64,000 nt of DNA from [Phialemoniopsis] sp. UDSM-2020. Taxonomy: Eukaryota > Ascomycota > Sordariomycetes > Thyridiales > Thyridiaceae. Position numbers and translations under genes: made by a program. The notes below the pieces were generated by a model that did not search any database, had not been told where the DNA came from, and saw only the letters and a list, made by a program, of their open reading frames with translations. Of this stretch, positions 34,634 through 45,747 are shown piece by piece. The stretch spans positions 3,224,001-3,288,000 of the forward strand of contig JAEILZ010000002.1 of NCBI GenBank assembly GCA_018873225.1, in the 5' to 3' direction. Each line of letters begins with the position of its first letter. Within the stretch, counting starts at the first letter, position 1.

Positions 34634-35375
34634 GGTTGACCATGGTCTCCATCAACCATATCGAGATCGTTGAGTCCAGCGGTCGAGGTTGCACCGGGAA
34701 AAGGCCTCAGATCTTCCATTTGGGGGCCGCAACAGCTCCTTAAATGCCATGATGTCAGAAGCACACACGAGAATCGCGAGGCCTCTTCCCTGTGGTGCAA
34801 TGCATAGAGTTGAGACTATTTACCGTAGCCATGGCCTTGGCGTCGAGCCCAGCGCCGTGTCACCGCCAATGACAGCGCGGGCGGCAGCCTTGGAAAAGAA
34901 AAGGTCGGGCTAGTTGACGTCGGGTCAAGGGCCAACGTGTTTGGTCGGTAAGCGACGATTGCAGCCACCCTCTTGTTAGTGCAGCATGGCGACCAATACG
35001 GCCGTCGTTTACCATTCTCAGCTGCCTTAGCGCGTACGGAGCAAGCCGCTCTGAGCCCTGGGGTCGTGGGACACAGCTTTGTACGATAAGGGATGGTGCC
35101 GGTAGTCGTCCACTTGCCCCGAGACGAGCAGAACTTTATGGGCTTGGTGATTTGAGTGACGTACGTGAAGCCAAGACACCAAGGAAGAAGAAAATGTTTT
35201 GTGGCTGTCGAAACACGGTTCCATCTCTTAATGAATAGGCATCAACATTAACTAAATATCGTTGACCGCTAGATGATTGGCACCAGCTTGCTAGGGAAAC
35301 GGTGGTCTGTCACATCTCAAGTCAAGCCCCCTAATCTACTATTCGCTGGCCCTGCCGGTCGTGACATCTAAGCCA
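34634..35375. other. Intergenic between Zn2Cys6 factor and sugar transporter
   Basis: Both flanking genes run on the minus strand, so this holds the promoter of the regulator and the 3' flank of the transporter. No gene supported. Confidence 0.5.
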
Positions 35376-37173
35376 TCAAGCCACTTCGTGCTGCGACACA
35401 TGAGGTCCCTTAGCGTCCACCTTTGCAATTTCAGGAGGCATGACTTGGCCATGCTTGTGATTGCTGAACTTGCGGATGGGAACGTCTTGCAGGAACAGGT
35501 AGTCGATTTCCTCCAACGTGAGACCCTAGAGACGGATGGAAGTGGTCAGTAGTCTGTTTCCGAGGTGATTTCTATAAGGCGTCGCGCGGGACACTTACTC
35601 CTGTCTCTGGTAGGCAGAACCATGCAAAGATTATGGACAGAAACGCGCCAGCGCCAAAAATGAACCCGACCTTGGAGCCTAAGGCTGCATAAGGTGCGTA
35701 TAGAAGGTAGGGTAGACTGAAGGTGACGGTGAACGTGACTGCGATGTTCACCACGCTGCCCGTGGCGTATGTCATATCCCGCAGTCGGGTGGTGGGAATC
35801 TCGGCGGCCACAACATGAGACAGCGGGGCCCAGCCAAGACAGTAAGCCGAGGTGAAGATGACAGTCATCGCCGTGATTCCAATCTTGTGCTCCCGAGTAG
35901 GGTTAGCAATGGAGCCAAGTCCACCCATCGTCACCAAGGCAGAACCCTGAATGAAAGCACCAATATTCATCATGGACCTGATGGGAATCCATGTTAGCAT
36001 ATGACGAGATCAATTTGACACACAAACCACTTACTTTCGGCCGACCTTGTCCGTGATGGCCATGCAGAGCAGCACAACGGCAATACCGCAGACCGTGTTG
36101 ACGGTTGACATGACGAAGGGATCGATGGCTCCGATATCCTTGACAAATACAGTACCGTACTTGGACGAGAAGACTTGTCCAGTGACCTTTGAAAAAAGTG
36201 ATCAGTTAGCGAACCTTGCAAGTGATGGGCCGAGATTTGATGGCGGAGAGCCTTACCTGTAGGAAGAAGTTCGTGCCCAGCACAATCAATGTCCGCTTGA
36301 GGTTCGTGCCTTGCCAGATTTCCTTGAATGAACCCTTCTCAACCGATAGCTCGAGTGTACCCTTGAGGATCTGGAATTCCTCTTCTATCTGTTCATCGGT
36401 GAATGCGCCTTGTCGAAGGAGTTGAAGATTGCGGCGAGCCTCTTCGTCCCGATTCTTGAGCAGAAGCCAACGCGGCGACTGTGTCAATTTACGTTAGTCA
36501 TTGCTGAAGGGCTTGGATGGATAGTTGCGATGCTCACCTCGGGGATCCAGAAGGTACCGATAAAAACAACGGTAGGGATGATGAACAGAGTTCCAAAGGG
36601 TATTCTGTATGAGTTCTCATTGGGAATCTTGCTTGTTCCCAAGCAGATCAGTGACATGATGAGACCCCCAACCATGATACCCAGTTGGTATGTACCAACA
36701 ACGAAGCCTCGGACCGAAGCAGGTGCCAGCTCGGACTGGGTGACAGGAACCGAAGCTAGCTCCATACCAACGTATACAAAGTTGAGCATACGGCCGACGA
36801 GGACTTGCTCCTTGTGTTGAGCTGTGATCAAGAGGATGGCGGCGATCCAGGCGAAGAAGCACATGGTGAAGAAGGACATCCGACGACCAAACCTTCTGCA
36901 AACAAAACTACCAAGGAGCAAGCCAGAAACTTGGCCCACGGTGGGTAGAGAGTTCAGCAAGGAGAGGAAATAAGGCTCAATAGCATATCGCTTCAGGGCA
37001 GGTTGATATACACCGAACTTGCGCTCGAAGGGCGTCATGGCCTGAGTGTTGTTGAAGGAACTGGTGTCCATACCATAGTTGATCTGTGACAACATGATGA
37101 TGAGACACGAGAAGAACAGCCGGCCATTAAAGGCGGCGACCACCCGGTTTCCCTGGAAGATGCCTCCAGCCAT
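35376..37173 (-). CDS. MFS sugar transporter
   Basis: Exons 37173-36538, 36478-36257, 36186-36035, 35977-35599 and 35525-35376 join in phase to 512 residues. Family marks: a long extracellular loop after helix 1, GSFVCRRFGRRMSFF (loop 2-3), PESPRWLLLKNRDEEAR (after helix 6, assembled across intron 1), ITDKVGRK and PETGLTLEEIDYLF at the C-terminus; about 12 membrane helices. It should move hexoses or a related glycoside across the plasma membrane by proton symport, as in the family; exact substrate unknown. TATAAAG (37298-37304, minus strand) lies about 125 bases before the ATG, with no ATG in between, which supports this start. Confidence 0.93.
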
Positions 37174-39868
37174 GGTTGAGAAAGAAGAAAGAGGGCCCGT
37201 GGAACAAAGTGGAAAGCAAGACTTGCGGAAAAGTCTGGTTTGATACTTCAAAAGACACGGAGAGGAGGACTGGGAGAGAGACAAGAAACTTGCTGGGCTT
37301 TATAGAAATGGATCTACGCGCTCATGGCAAGGGAAACATGCCGAACTATGCCTAGGTGCGTGGCCTTGAGATATGCATCTGAGGGGGCGACCAGGGGTGT
37401 CTGGGGCCCCAAATGTCCCTTCCCCGCGTGTATGTGGTGGATCTCGACGCGAACTTACATGGTTTGGACAGGCAAAGTACTTGTCTAGTCGTACTAGCAC
37501 GGACATGGTGATGCGTTGGAAAATCCAATCCCTAGCTAGACCATCTAGGTTGGAGTAAACCTCTTTCTAGTGGCACCTCTAGTGCGGACTTGGCCAGACA
37601 GCCATGATACGATTGCCAATGAGACGCTCTTGATGCTAACATGACTACCCGCACTCAAGGCTTGCTACCCGTGCAGTGGCTGTGGCCATACTCTTCAGCC
37701 CTAACGTGGACATTCTCTGAGGCTGAGGTTGTGATACTGAGCCTCGTCTCCCCTCGAGCTAGCGTTTCCCCTTTCCAGCAAACATACATATGCTCCCGAA
37801 TCAAGACGGAAAAGAACACCGGTTCACGTAAACGACTGGGTACATTGCCAAGCAAGCTTGCAAGGGCCCGAAAATGCAAGTTATGATCTTCTCGCCAAAG
37901 TTAACCGGTAGCGCTTCGATCGGGCGGTTGTCGGCCGCCGAGCACCGCAGCCGACGCCCGCCAGGGCCACCTCTCAGCGTCTAACCCAGGTAGTGGTGCC
38001 GATATGCCCGCTGAGAATGGTGTGATCGCCAAATATGTTGGCAAGGATTGAAACTGTGAATAAAAAGATCAAGTGTCATCCTGACTGAGACCGGCTTTCG
38101 GATAGGCGGAGCAATGTTTCGAGTCGGATAAGAGCACGAGGCTACGGCCATTGTTCTACCGACTAGCAATGAGGTTCTCCGTATTGCTGGACAAAAGCCA
38201 GAAGGCGGACCACTTATCAATAGCTTACAAGGGTGTGTGCGGGCGTACGAACCGCTGTGCTGGAATATCCACACGTCTGGCAGATCCGGGGCGGATTCTC
38301 TCCATCTCCATCTCGAAGGTCACTCCCACCTCCCCGTATCTCCGCGCGCTAGCGTGAGAAGAAAAGAGACCACTTGGATCAACCGCGATGGCAAGTGGTA
38401 AATGTTGTTTGGAGAGGACTGAAAGTAGCTGCACATAGAGAGTGAACGACTCCGCTAGCGTTACCTTGTCACTCTGTGTTGCGGACATAATTGTAAACAA
38501 ACAATAAGCTTTGTCTTTGTCTTAGTCATATTGAATGGAGATAGCTCCACCTCTATCTTTCTACGGTTTCAAGATCAGGCCTATGGAGAAGAGCAAATAT
38601 AAGGCAATACAGTTGTCATTCGCTGTCTATATCGCGCTACTCCTTGAGTCTACACGGTGTCACTCAGTAACACAATCATGCCGCCTTTACAAAGCGCGCA
38701 TAGGAATGAATGCATGCAGAGTACTGGAGTGCATCGGATGGCACAATTTACACACTTGGTCTTACAGATGTGTGTGTAGCGACAAGCATTGACTACACGA
38801 CTAGAGCGTGACATCGTCCGGTGACTAGTCAATTGGATCACAGCTCGAAATAGGCACTCCTTTTAGATAGCGTCCTGCTCTCGTTCCACCCGGCACAACT
38901 TCGCGAAAACCCTGTCTTGGCTCGTACAGTGACGGTGCTTGTGATACTAACGGCTCCCGGAGACTACTGACGCAGATCCGACACACTAAGCAAGTCTTCC
39001 CGACACTAGACATATCAAGGTTGAATATCAGAATGTCCCAGCTTCTGTCAATCGGACAATAGCTACGTCGCACGATACTGACGGGACTTATTAAACAAGT
39101 CATTATTTATAGATTAGCCCAAATTCCCTTCAACGAGAGTCTCTCTGTCCTAGGCAATATCCCTGCCTCCGATCTAGGCCAGGCGATATTATATGCAGTA
39201 TGAAGTAATCCAGCCAAGGTCTGACTCGGTCAGATTCTTTCTAGACTTTCAGGTCCTCTTTAGAAATGTTAAGCTCTTCGATTCTCAATATCTCATGTAT
39301 GCCGCATCGGCCCCATCGTGGTCTTCGGAAGGTATCTCGTCTCTCTAGTGAATGAATGAGGCTCGGGAAATAGTGATGGCTCAGGTGATAGGTGACGCTG
39401 GTCCTGAACAACGGGCTGCTTCACCATGGCGGGAACTCCTCATTTTCAGAAAGGGACCTCGGCAACCCCACAAACAGGCCCTAGCAATGACGTTCTTCAT
39501 ACCCCGGAATCGTCGCCTTTGGACAGTGGCAGAATTGGCGCCATCGCCGAAAATAGTTTGGGCTCACTAGCCCAGCACCTATTGCGGAGATAGCCTATGA
39601 TTCTCGTGCGGAGAAGTGGTGTGCTTGTTGGGAAGCTGGCTTGGTGCCGAACCTCTCTATTGGGTGTCTCTTCAGTGACTGGAGCTCAGCTGAACAATCA
39701 GGCGCATTTCCTCCACCTATCTCTACCTCAATCCTTCTTCCTCCTCTTAAGCTTAATTTCCATTCTTAAACGAGGTGCTGACTCCTCCCGCCCCTGTCTT
39801 CTTCTGCCGCCCATCCACTTCGAACAACGAAAGACCCTGATTGGAACGTCGATCACGGAGCCGTCGCC
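37174..39868. other. Intergenic, 2.7 kb, possible gene relics
   Basis: No confident gene. The minus-strand frame 38225-38500 (inner ATG at 38488, MSATQSDKVTLAESFTLYVQ) has protein-like composition and ends near a consensus GTAAGC donor, and 38825-39103 encodes a short Cys-containing frame. I could not join them. The segment 38500-39250 is A/T-richer than its surroundings. It may hold degraded genes. Confidence 0.35.
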
Positions 39869-41769
39869 ATGACAAGCTACGTAGATCGCGGCCCCAACGG
39901 GATCATCTACCGAGCAGGACAGAATCTACCGCTGGTCGATCTAGACCTTCTCACTCTTCTCTTCGGTATGTACAGATAGACGCCGACATCGTGCACACAA
40001 TAGTGTGCTTCATGTTGTCTTGCACTGACAGATCAACTAACAATCGTCGGCAGAGTCGGAGCATAGCCCCGCGCCCGATGCCGACCCTGTGCACATCGAT
40101 GCCGCGGATCCTTCGAGGTTAATCACCAAATCACAACTGCGCATACTCACCAAGCGCACCGCACATACACTTGCCTCGAAATATGGAATTGGCCGCCAAG
40201 GGCCGGGGAAGGACGTTGTCCTCGGCATTTCCTTTGGGCACTACCTCCTCCCCACGCTGTTCTATGCTACGATTGCTGCGGGCGGCATCTTCTCGATATC
40301 AAGCCCGGCATCAAATGCGCGCGAGTTCGCCGGCCAGATCGAGCAAATGTCTGCGAAACTTCTCGTCTGCAGCGCCGACCTCAAATCAGTCGTGATTGAA
40401 GCTGCTAAGATTGTTGGCTTTCCAACAGAGCGCATCCTGGTTTACAGCGGCGATGGCCCTAGCGAAGACAACCATTTTGCTTTGAACGAAGCCCTGTCCG
40501 GCAACTCAATACCCATCTCGCGAGAGGAGCTGGAATGGGAACGTATCACTGACCGCAAAGCCCTTCAGGAGAGTACAATTTGTATCCTCTTCTCAAGTGG
40601 CACCACCGGCAAGCCCAAGGGCGTCTGTCTCAGCCAACAGAATCTCGTGTCCGAGGCACACCTCACGCAGACGCCGAACAAGGCGTGGTACGCCGAGCAC
40701 AAGCCCAGTTTCAGGTATCGTACCATTGCGCACCTGCCCGTCGCGCACATCGCCGGCATCCAGGGCTACTTTGTCAACAACCTATTCATGGGCGGGCCTA
40801 CCTATTGGATGCCGCGATTCGACTTTCCCAAGTTCCTCGAGTACAACAAGAAGTACAAGATCACGTTCTTCTTCACCGTGCCGCCGATCTACCTACTGAT
40901 TGCCAAGAGCCCCCTCGTGACCGATCAGCTCGACTCACTCGATAGTGCGGTGACAGGCGCTGCGCCGATGGGCAAAGATCTGCAGTCCGCGGCGATGAAG
41001 AAGCTAGGAGGAGGCAAGGCTATCCTGGTCCAGACATGGGGACTGAGCGAGACGACTGGCAGTATCACCCTACTCCCTAAGGGGGCTTATGATGATACTG
41101 GCAGTGTTAGTCAGCTTGTGTCCAACCATGAGATGAGGATTGTGGATGATGCTGGCAAGGACGTGGAGCCTGGACAGGATGGTGAACTCTGGGTACGTGG
41201 TCCAGTGGTCACCAATGGCTACTACCGGAATGACACGGCAAATAAAGACTCTTTTGTGGATGGGTGGTTCTGCACGGGAGACATTGGCCATTTCAAGAAT
41301 GGTCTGTTCTACATTGTTGACCGGAAGAAGGTCTGTCGCCATTTCTTTGTTCGACTTGTTTGGTACCACTTAGGCTAACGCGCGAACAGGAACTCATCAA
41401 GTACAAAGCAACTCAGGTTGCTCCCGCCGAGTTGGAGGCCTTGCTCCTCTCCCACCCATTGATCCAAGACGCAGCTGTCATTGGTGTCGAAGGCGAAGGC
41501 ACAGAATTGCCTCGGTGGGTTCATTCAGTTATTATCAATTACAAACTTGTTCTCTTTGCTGATCATAGTCAAGCGCGTACGTGGTCGCCGACCAGAAGAA
41601 GATCTCTGCGGAGGAGATTGCCAAGTGGGTGGCGGAGCGAGTAGCCAACAACAAGAAGCTGCGAGGAGGCGTCATCTTCATCGATGCAGTACCCAAGTCT
41701 CCTGCGGGAAAGATCTTGCGCAAGGTGTTGAGGGACGCCGCAAAGAAGGAGACACAGTCGAAGCTATGA
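39869..41769 (+). CDS. Peroxisomal 4-coumarate-CoA ligase-like acyl-CoA synthetase
   Basis: Exons 39869-39965, 40054-41330, 41390-41514 and 41574-41769 join in phase to 564 residues. The adenylation motif is [17 protein letters not shown] (about 208-224); then [31 protein letters not shown], the hinge [17 protein letters not shown], and the catalytic Lys region [12 protein letters not shown]. The last three residues are SKL, a canonical type 1 peroxisomal targeting signal. The enzyme should activate a carboxylic acid (aryl-propenoic, fatty or jasmonate-like) as AMP ester and transfer it to CoA inside peroxisomes, feeding beta-oxidation or a peroxisomal biosynthetic step. The substrate cannot be read. 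Intron 2 lies in the hinge between the two domains. Confidence 0.93.
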
Positions 41770-42003
41770 ACAGCCACGAGACCATAGCCCGACCTGTGAG
41801 AGTGAGGCATGTGGAAGTGGTTGACTCATAATGGCTCGTGTGTTGGACTTTCACCATAGCACGCACCTTGGAAGCATTACATTAATTAGCATGAATTGCA
41901 CGGTTTTGGTCTCTATTTGACTTGTCTTTCCATTACTTGGGTATCCTGAAACCCTTGAAATTATACATTAGCTCCATCAAAGCAGGCTGTCCCTGCCGAA
42001 CTT

Positions 42004-45000
42004 CTAAAACACCCAGTCGAACATCCCTGGATCTACTTGCCGTCCAGCCTGTTTGGCTACGATGAGCTGGGCTGCCGGGCTCTCATCCGCCAGAAGCATG
42101 TACTGATGTACTGGGAGTTGCTGTCCCTCACGGTCGGTTCTCCCAAAACACTGGACCTCATCCGCCTTTGAACCTAGCGGGCCTGTCAAAACCTGGTAGT
42201 TGGCAATCTGCAGGTTAAGCCCAGTACCACCCGAGTCGAAGGATGTGATCAACACTTCTGTGCTGTTCCTCGGCTGGAGGCTATTGAATGCCAGGAGGGT
42301 CTGCTTGCGTTCCGCCTGCTTCTGTTCCGGGTGGAGAATGCCTAGCTTCAAAGACGGCTCCCACTTCAGTAAGGCCAGGTATAAGAAGACACCCTCTGCC
42401 AAGCGGGGCGTGGTGATCAGCATCTTCTTGCGGATCAGGTCATCCCTAGCCTCACGCCGGTAGCCGGCTGGGTCTACCTTCGGCCGTGGCTGCTTGTCAG
42501 CCCTCATCCGATCAATCAGAGCTAGGATCGCGGGGACTACCGGACTTCCTTCGGTAACCTGGTCGAGACAGTCCCTAAACAGAGGCACGTTTTCGATCAG
42601 TCGCTTATCGCTGTCCCTGATTTGATGGCGAATGACGTCTGTGCGAAGAACAAGCTTTCCAGGCGCAACGAGCCTCGCCGCACCGGGGAACGCCGCCAAA
42701 GTCTGTAGAGTTGACAACTTGGCGTAGAGCGTGGGCGACTGGAAGGCCGCGTCGAGTTCTTGTCGGCCCGTTCCACAGATCAACCGAGCCATCGATTTAA
42801 CATCACCAAGGAACTTGTGAGGGGTCTGCAAGGTCAAGTAGCTGATCCTGGCTCCCGCTGTCGCGCAGATGGGCACACCAAAGAACTTTGAATGTTTGGT
42901 ATGCCGTATGATCAAACCGCCGAAGAAGAAGGCTGAGGCCTCCCTCTCTAAAGCGTGAATCTGCCCGTCTGTAGCGGTGAGAGCAACGGCGTTCTGGTGC
43001 AGCTTATCTACTGTCTCGAGCTGTTCAACATCCGTGAAGTGCTGGCGGTGGTTCACTCGAGTCCAGGCATCTTTCCTCAGAATCTTAACAGCTGGGAGCA
43101 TGTCACTGAACCCATGAGGTGTTGGAGTTCCCGTAACGGCCCAGAAGTGGAAGTCGCCTTTCCTAATCGATAGATGTCCGTGAGCTAGGGTGATTGGACG
43201 GCTCTCTGGGTGCACCAAGTGGAATTCGTCGACAAATTGAATCCCTACCGGGCACCCGTATACCGTAGTCCTGGATCGAATGCCTCCTAGGAGAGACGAC
43301 GAGATGCTGCATTTGGTCTGGAACGCGGAGATGAAAGCTTCGCACGAGTTGTGAGTCGTCAGGAAGATGTACCTCTCGGGTTGCTTGATGGGATCTTCGC
43401 TGAACTCGTACGAATAGTCGATGTCCGAATGACTCGGCTTTTGACCTTTCAAAACCACGTCGTCTCTTGTCGTCGCAGTGAGTCTCAGCTTGCGCTGGAG
43501 GTCTGCTGGAGGCATGAACGCGCCAACGGTATTGGGATAGAAGATACACGGCTCAAAGTACCGACTGCTCAGCTTTGCCTTGCGAAGAATTTCGGTCCAG
43601 TCTGGCAGCGTTGGTGTCGGGCTCATGATCAAGGTTGTTCCTCTTGCTAGAAACGGCGCAATCTGTCTCGTGACTCCCATGGCATTTGCATAGCACTCAA
43701 TGCCCATGTAATTTTGACATTTACATGGGCCTTTGGTGTGCCGTCGTGAATGCCGCCAAAAGGAGCTGTTTGACATACCTTGCTTCTTGAGGTGATCATG
43801 GCCTGCCCATTCCCTCTCCACTTCTGCCCTATTGTAGAAAATTAACCCTCTTAGCACGGCGGCCGAAATGATAACATGAGACTTGCCAGTTCCGGGAACG
43901 TCCGCGAGGATTCCTCCGCAGATATCGCGTTCAAGGCGCGAGGTGAGCATTTGGAACGCAGTCCAGAGCTGTCTTGGCGTGATGCTCAGCTCCGTGCCTG
44001 GAAGCTCGATCGATCGAACGCGGGGATCCCGGTGCTTCTTAGCATCGAGAAGGAGAAGCGAGCAGCATTGTTCCCATTGGTGTTCCGACGGGGCAGCGAA
44101 AGATGGGATTAGTGATTCTATTTCACCAGTAAAGTTTCCAGTGGCGTCTTCGACTTTGCAGGCTGCCTTGATTGCTGCGAGTCCTGTCGTCGATTCGTTG
44201 GCGCTTGAGTGGAATTGAGGGAAGCTGGTGATAGTGCCACTAATGGGTCTTCTGGGGTTCGTGTTGTCTGCCTTGGGTGTTTCCTTCGTGATTCGCTTCG
44301 ATTTGTCGTCAGTGTGTCGCGTTGACCGTTTTGTTTCCCGTGACTTCATTGTGGTCTTCGTTTTATTTTCACTCTTGTCAGCCTTTTTATCTGATCGATG
44401 AGATCGGCCAGTTGATCCAACAGACTTCATGAGCCGGACCCAACGAGGTATCCTAGACAAAAATCCTGCTGGCGCGGAAAGCTTACTTTTTAAAGGCTTG
44501 ATCATATTCCTGACCAAGCCATGCAAACTGCGCTCTTCGACCACCGGAACCACCGCGGTGCTGACCCTCACAGGAATTCGAGATGTCCGTTTCGACGTGC
44601 GGCTGAGGTGACTAACGACACTTCCAACGTCGCCCAGTTGTGACTGACTCTTGGCCGTGAATTCGGTCGCGGTGGTCATCGGCGAAACTCTCGGGCTCGG
44701 AGGTGGCGGGACGTTCAATGTGGCGAAGGGATTGATCACGGCATCCCAGGGTCCCGCCTCATATCTGGTGGACCCAGGGCGGCTTGGTCGAATTTGTTGC
44801 CTACTAGTAGGTTCCGGGCTGTCAGGGATGCTTTTCTCTACCAGAACAAGCAGAAAGTCAGCCTTGTCGGGCTCTGTCGGTAAAAGAGCATCTACTTTGC
44901 GAAGCACCGGTAGGAATCCCTCCGGTGAGTCGATGGCGTGAGTGTTGTTCAACTCACCGCCCAAGGAGACCCATAGCTTATACGTGTCCCAGGATCCGAA

Positions 45001-45747
45001 ACCAAAACATTTGCTGACGACAGAAAGAAAGAGTGGCCCATCGAAGTTTTCTGGCCGGAAAGGAAACAGCTCGTCTAAGCCAGTGCTGTCGAAGGAGTCC
45101 CTTGACGAACTCCTTGACCTAGCTTCTTCCTCGTCTCTGAGCATTTGGAAAACGCCGTTGGGATGGCTATCGTTGCTACCCGACGTTCCAGTCGTCGGGG
45201 CGGCTTCACGGCAGCTCGCAGAATCGGAGATAAATGTCGATGTCGATATGCAGCTGTCACCAAATGATACTTCCGAGTTGAGATCGCCCTGCTGTGTTGT
45301 ATCAGCTTGGAGCGGAAGGAAGTAGCGGAGTTTGAACGAAAAGCTGGGAGCTTCACGGCTGCCATTGAGAGTGACTACCGTACCTCTGACGTTTCCCAGA
45401 TGTCGGTCCAGGACATTTGTAAGATGATGAGTGTCTGGGATCGAGGCCTCCAGGGCTCGTCTCGCCAAAACACTCGCCAGGTGCTCAGTTCCTCCTTGGA
45501 TCGAAACGAGAGGACCCTGAGGGATGTTACAGATTGGGCCGCGTACCTGTACGGTTACGCTTTTGCCAGATCCGCTGCTCGATGAGCTATCTTGATCCTT
45601 ACTTAACCCGAGGTCTGTCTCATCTCGGACCGTTGCCGAGCTGGAGCTTGAGGACGAACTTCCTCTCTCTGACTCCTCCGGGATATCAGCCAACACTGAG
45701 TGGCTAATGCTCTTTCGAAGTGCGGATCCTCTCCTTGGTCCAACCAT
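42004..45747 (-). CDS. Large SNF2-like ATPase of unknown role
   Basis: A single intronless frame of 1247 codons. The N-terminal half is mostly Ser-rich and basic (poly-Ser at 30-37, basic KADKSENKTKTTMKSRETKR-like stretch) with a DSFDS/LDELFPFRP segment, without known domain. The C-terminal 650 residues carry a complete SNF2-type motor: motif I ADVPGTGKSH (about 612-621), Ib SPTPTLPDW, motif II VDEFH (about 839), motif III VTGTPTP (about 874), motif V SFDSGGTGLNLQ (about 1173) and motif VI QCFGRTDREGQ (about 1205). The Walker B box is DEFH rather than DEAH/DEGH. A CKCQNYMGIEC segment between motifs I and Ib may be a zinc-binding insertion. No chromatin-reader domain is seen. The intronless 3.7 kb frame contrasts with its intron-bearing neighbours. 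Confidence 0.88.
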   Translation of the reverse strand: MVGPRRGSALRKSISHSVLADIPEESERGSSSSSSSSATVRDETDLGLSKDQDSSSSSGSGKSVTVQVRGPICNIPQGPLVSIQGGTEHLASVLARRALEASIPDTHHLTNVLDRHLGNVRGTVVTLNGSREAPSFSFKLRYFLPLQADTTQQGDLNSEVSFGDSCISTSTFISDSASCREAAPTTGTSGSNDSHPNGVFQMLRDEEEARSRSSSRDSFDSTGLDELFPFRPENFDGPLFLSVVSKCFGFGSWDTYKLWVSLGGELNNTHAIDSPEGFLPVLRKVDALLPTEPDKADFLLVLVEKSIPDSPEPTSRQQIRPSRPGSTRYEAGPWDAVINPFATLNVPPPPSPRVSPMTTATEFTAKSQSQLGDVGSVVSHLSRTSKRTSRIPVRVSTAVVPVVEERSLHGLVRNMIKPLKSKLSAPAGFLSRIPRWVRLMKSVGSTGRSHRSDKKADKSENKTKTTMKSRETKRSTRHTDDKSKRITKETPKADNTNPRRPISGTITSFPQFHSSANESTTGLAAIKAACKVEDATGNFTGEIESLIPSFAAPSEHQWEQCCSLLLLDAKKHRDPRVRSIELPGTELSITPRQLWTAFQMLTSRLERDICGGILADVPGTGKSHVIISAAVLRGLIFYNRAEVEREWAGHDHLKKQGMSNSSFWRHSRRHTKGPCKCQNYMGIECYANAMGVTRQIAPFLARGTTLIMSPTPTLPDWTEILRKAKLSSRYFEPCIFYPNTVGAFMPPADLQRKLRLTATTRDDVVLKGQKPSHSDIDYSYEFSEDPIKQPERYIFLTTHNSCEAFISAFQTKCSISSSLLGGIRSRTTVYGCPVGIQFVDEFHLVHPESRPITLAHGHLSIRKGDFHFWAVTGTPTPHGFSDMLPAVKILRKDAWTRVNHRQHFTDVEQLETVDKLHQNAVALTATDGQIHALEREASAFFFGGLIIRHTKHSKFFGVPICATAGARISYLTLQTPHKFLGDVKSMARLICGTGRQELDAAFQSPTLYAKLSTLQTLAAFPGAARLVAPGKLVLRTDVIRHQIRDSDKRLIENVPLFRDCLDQVTEGSPVVPAILALIDRMRADKQPRPKVDPAGYRREARDDLIRKKMLITTPRLAEGVFLYLALLKWEPSLKLGILHPEQKQAERKQTLLAFNSLQPRNSTEVLITSFDSGGTGLNLQIANYQVLTGPLGSKADEVQCFGRTDREGQQLPVHQYMLLADESPAAQLIVAKQAGRQVDPGMFDWVF

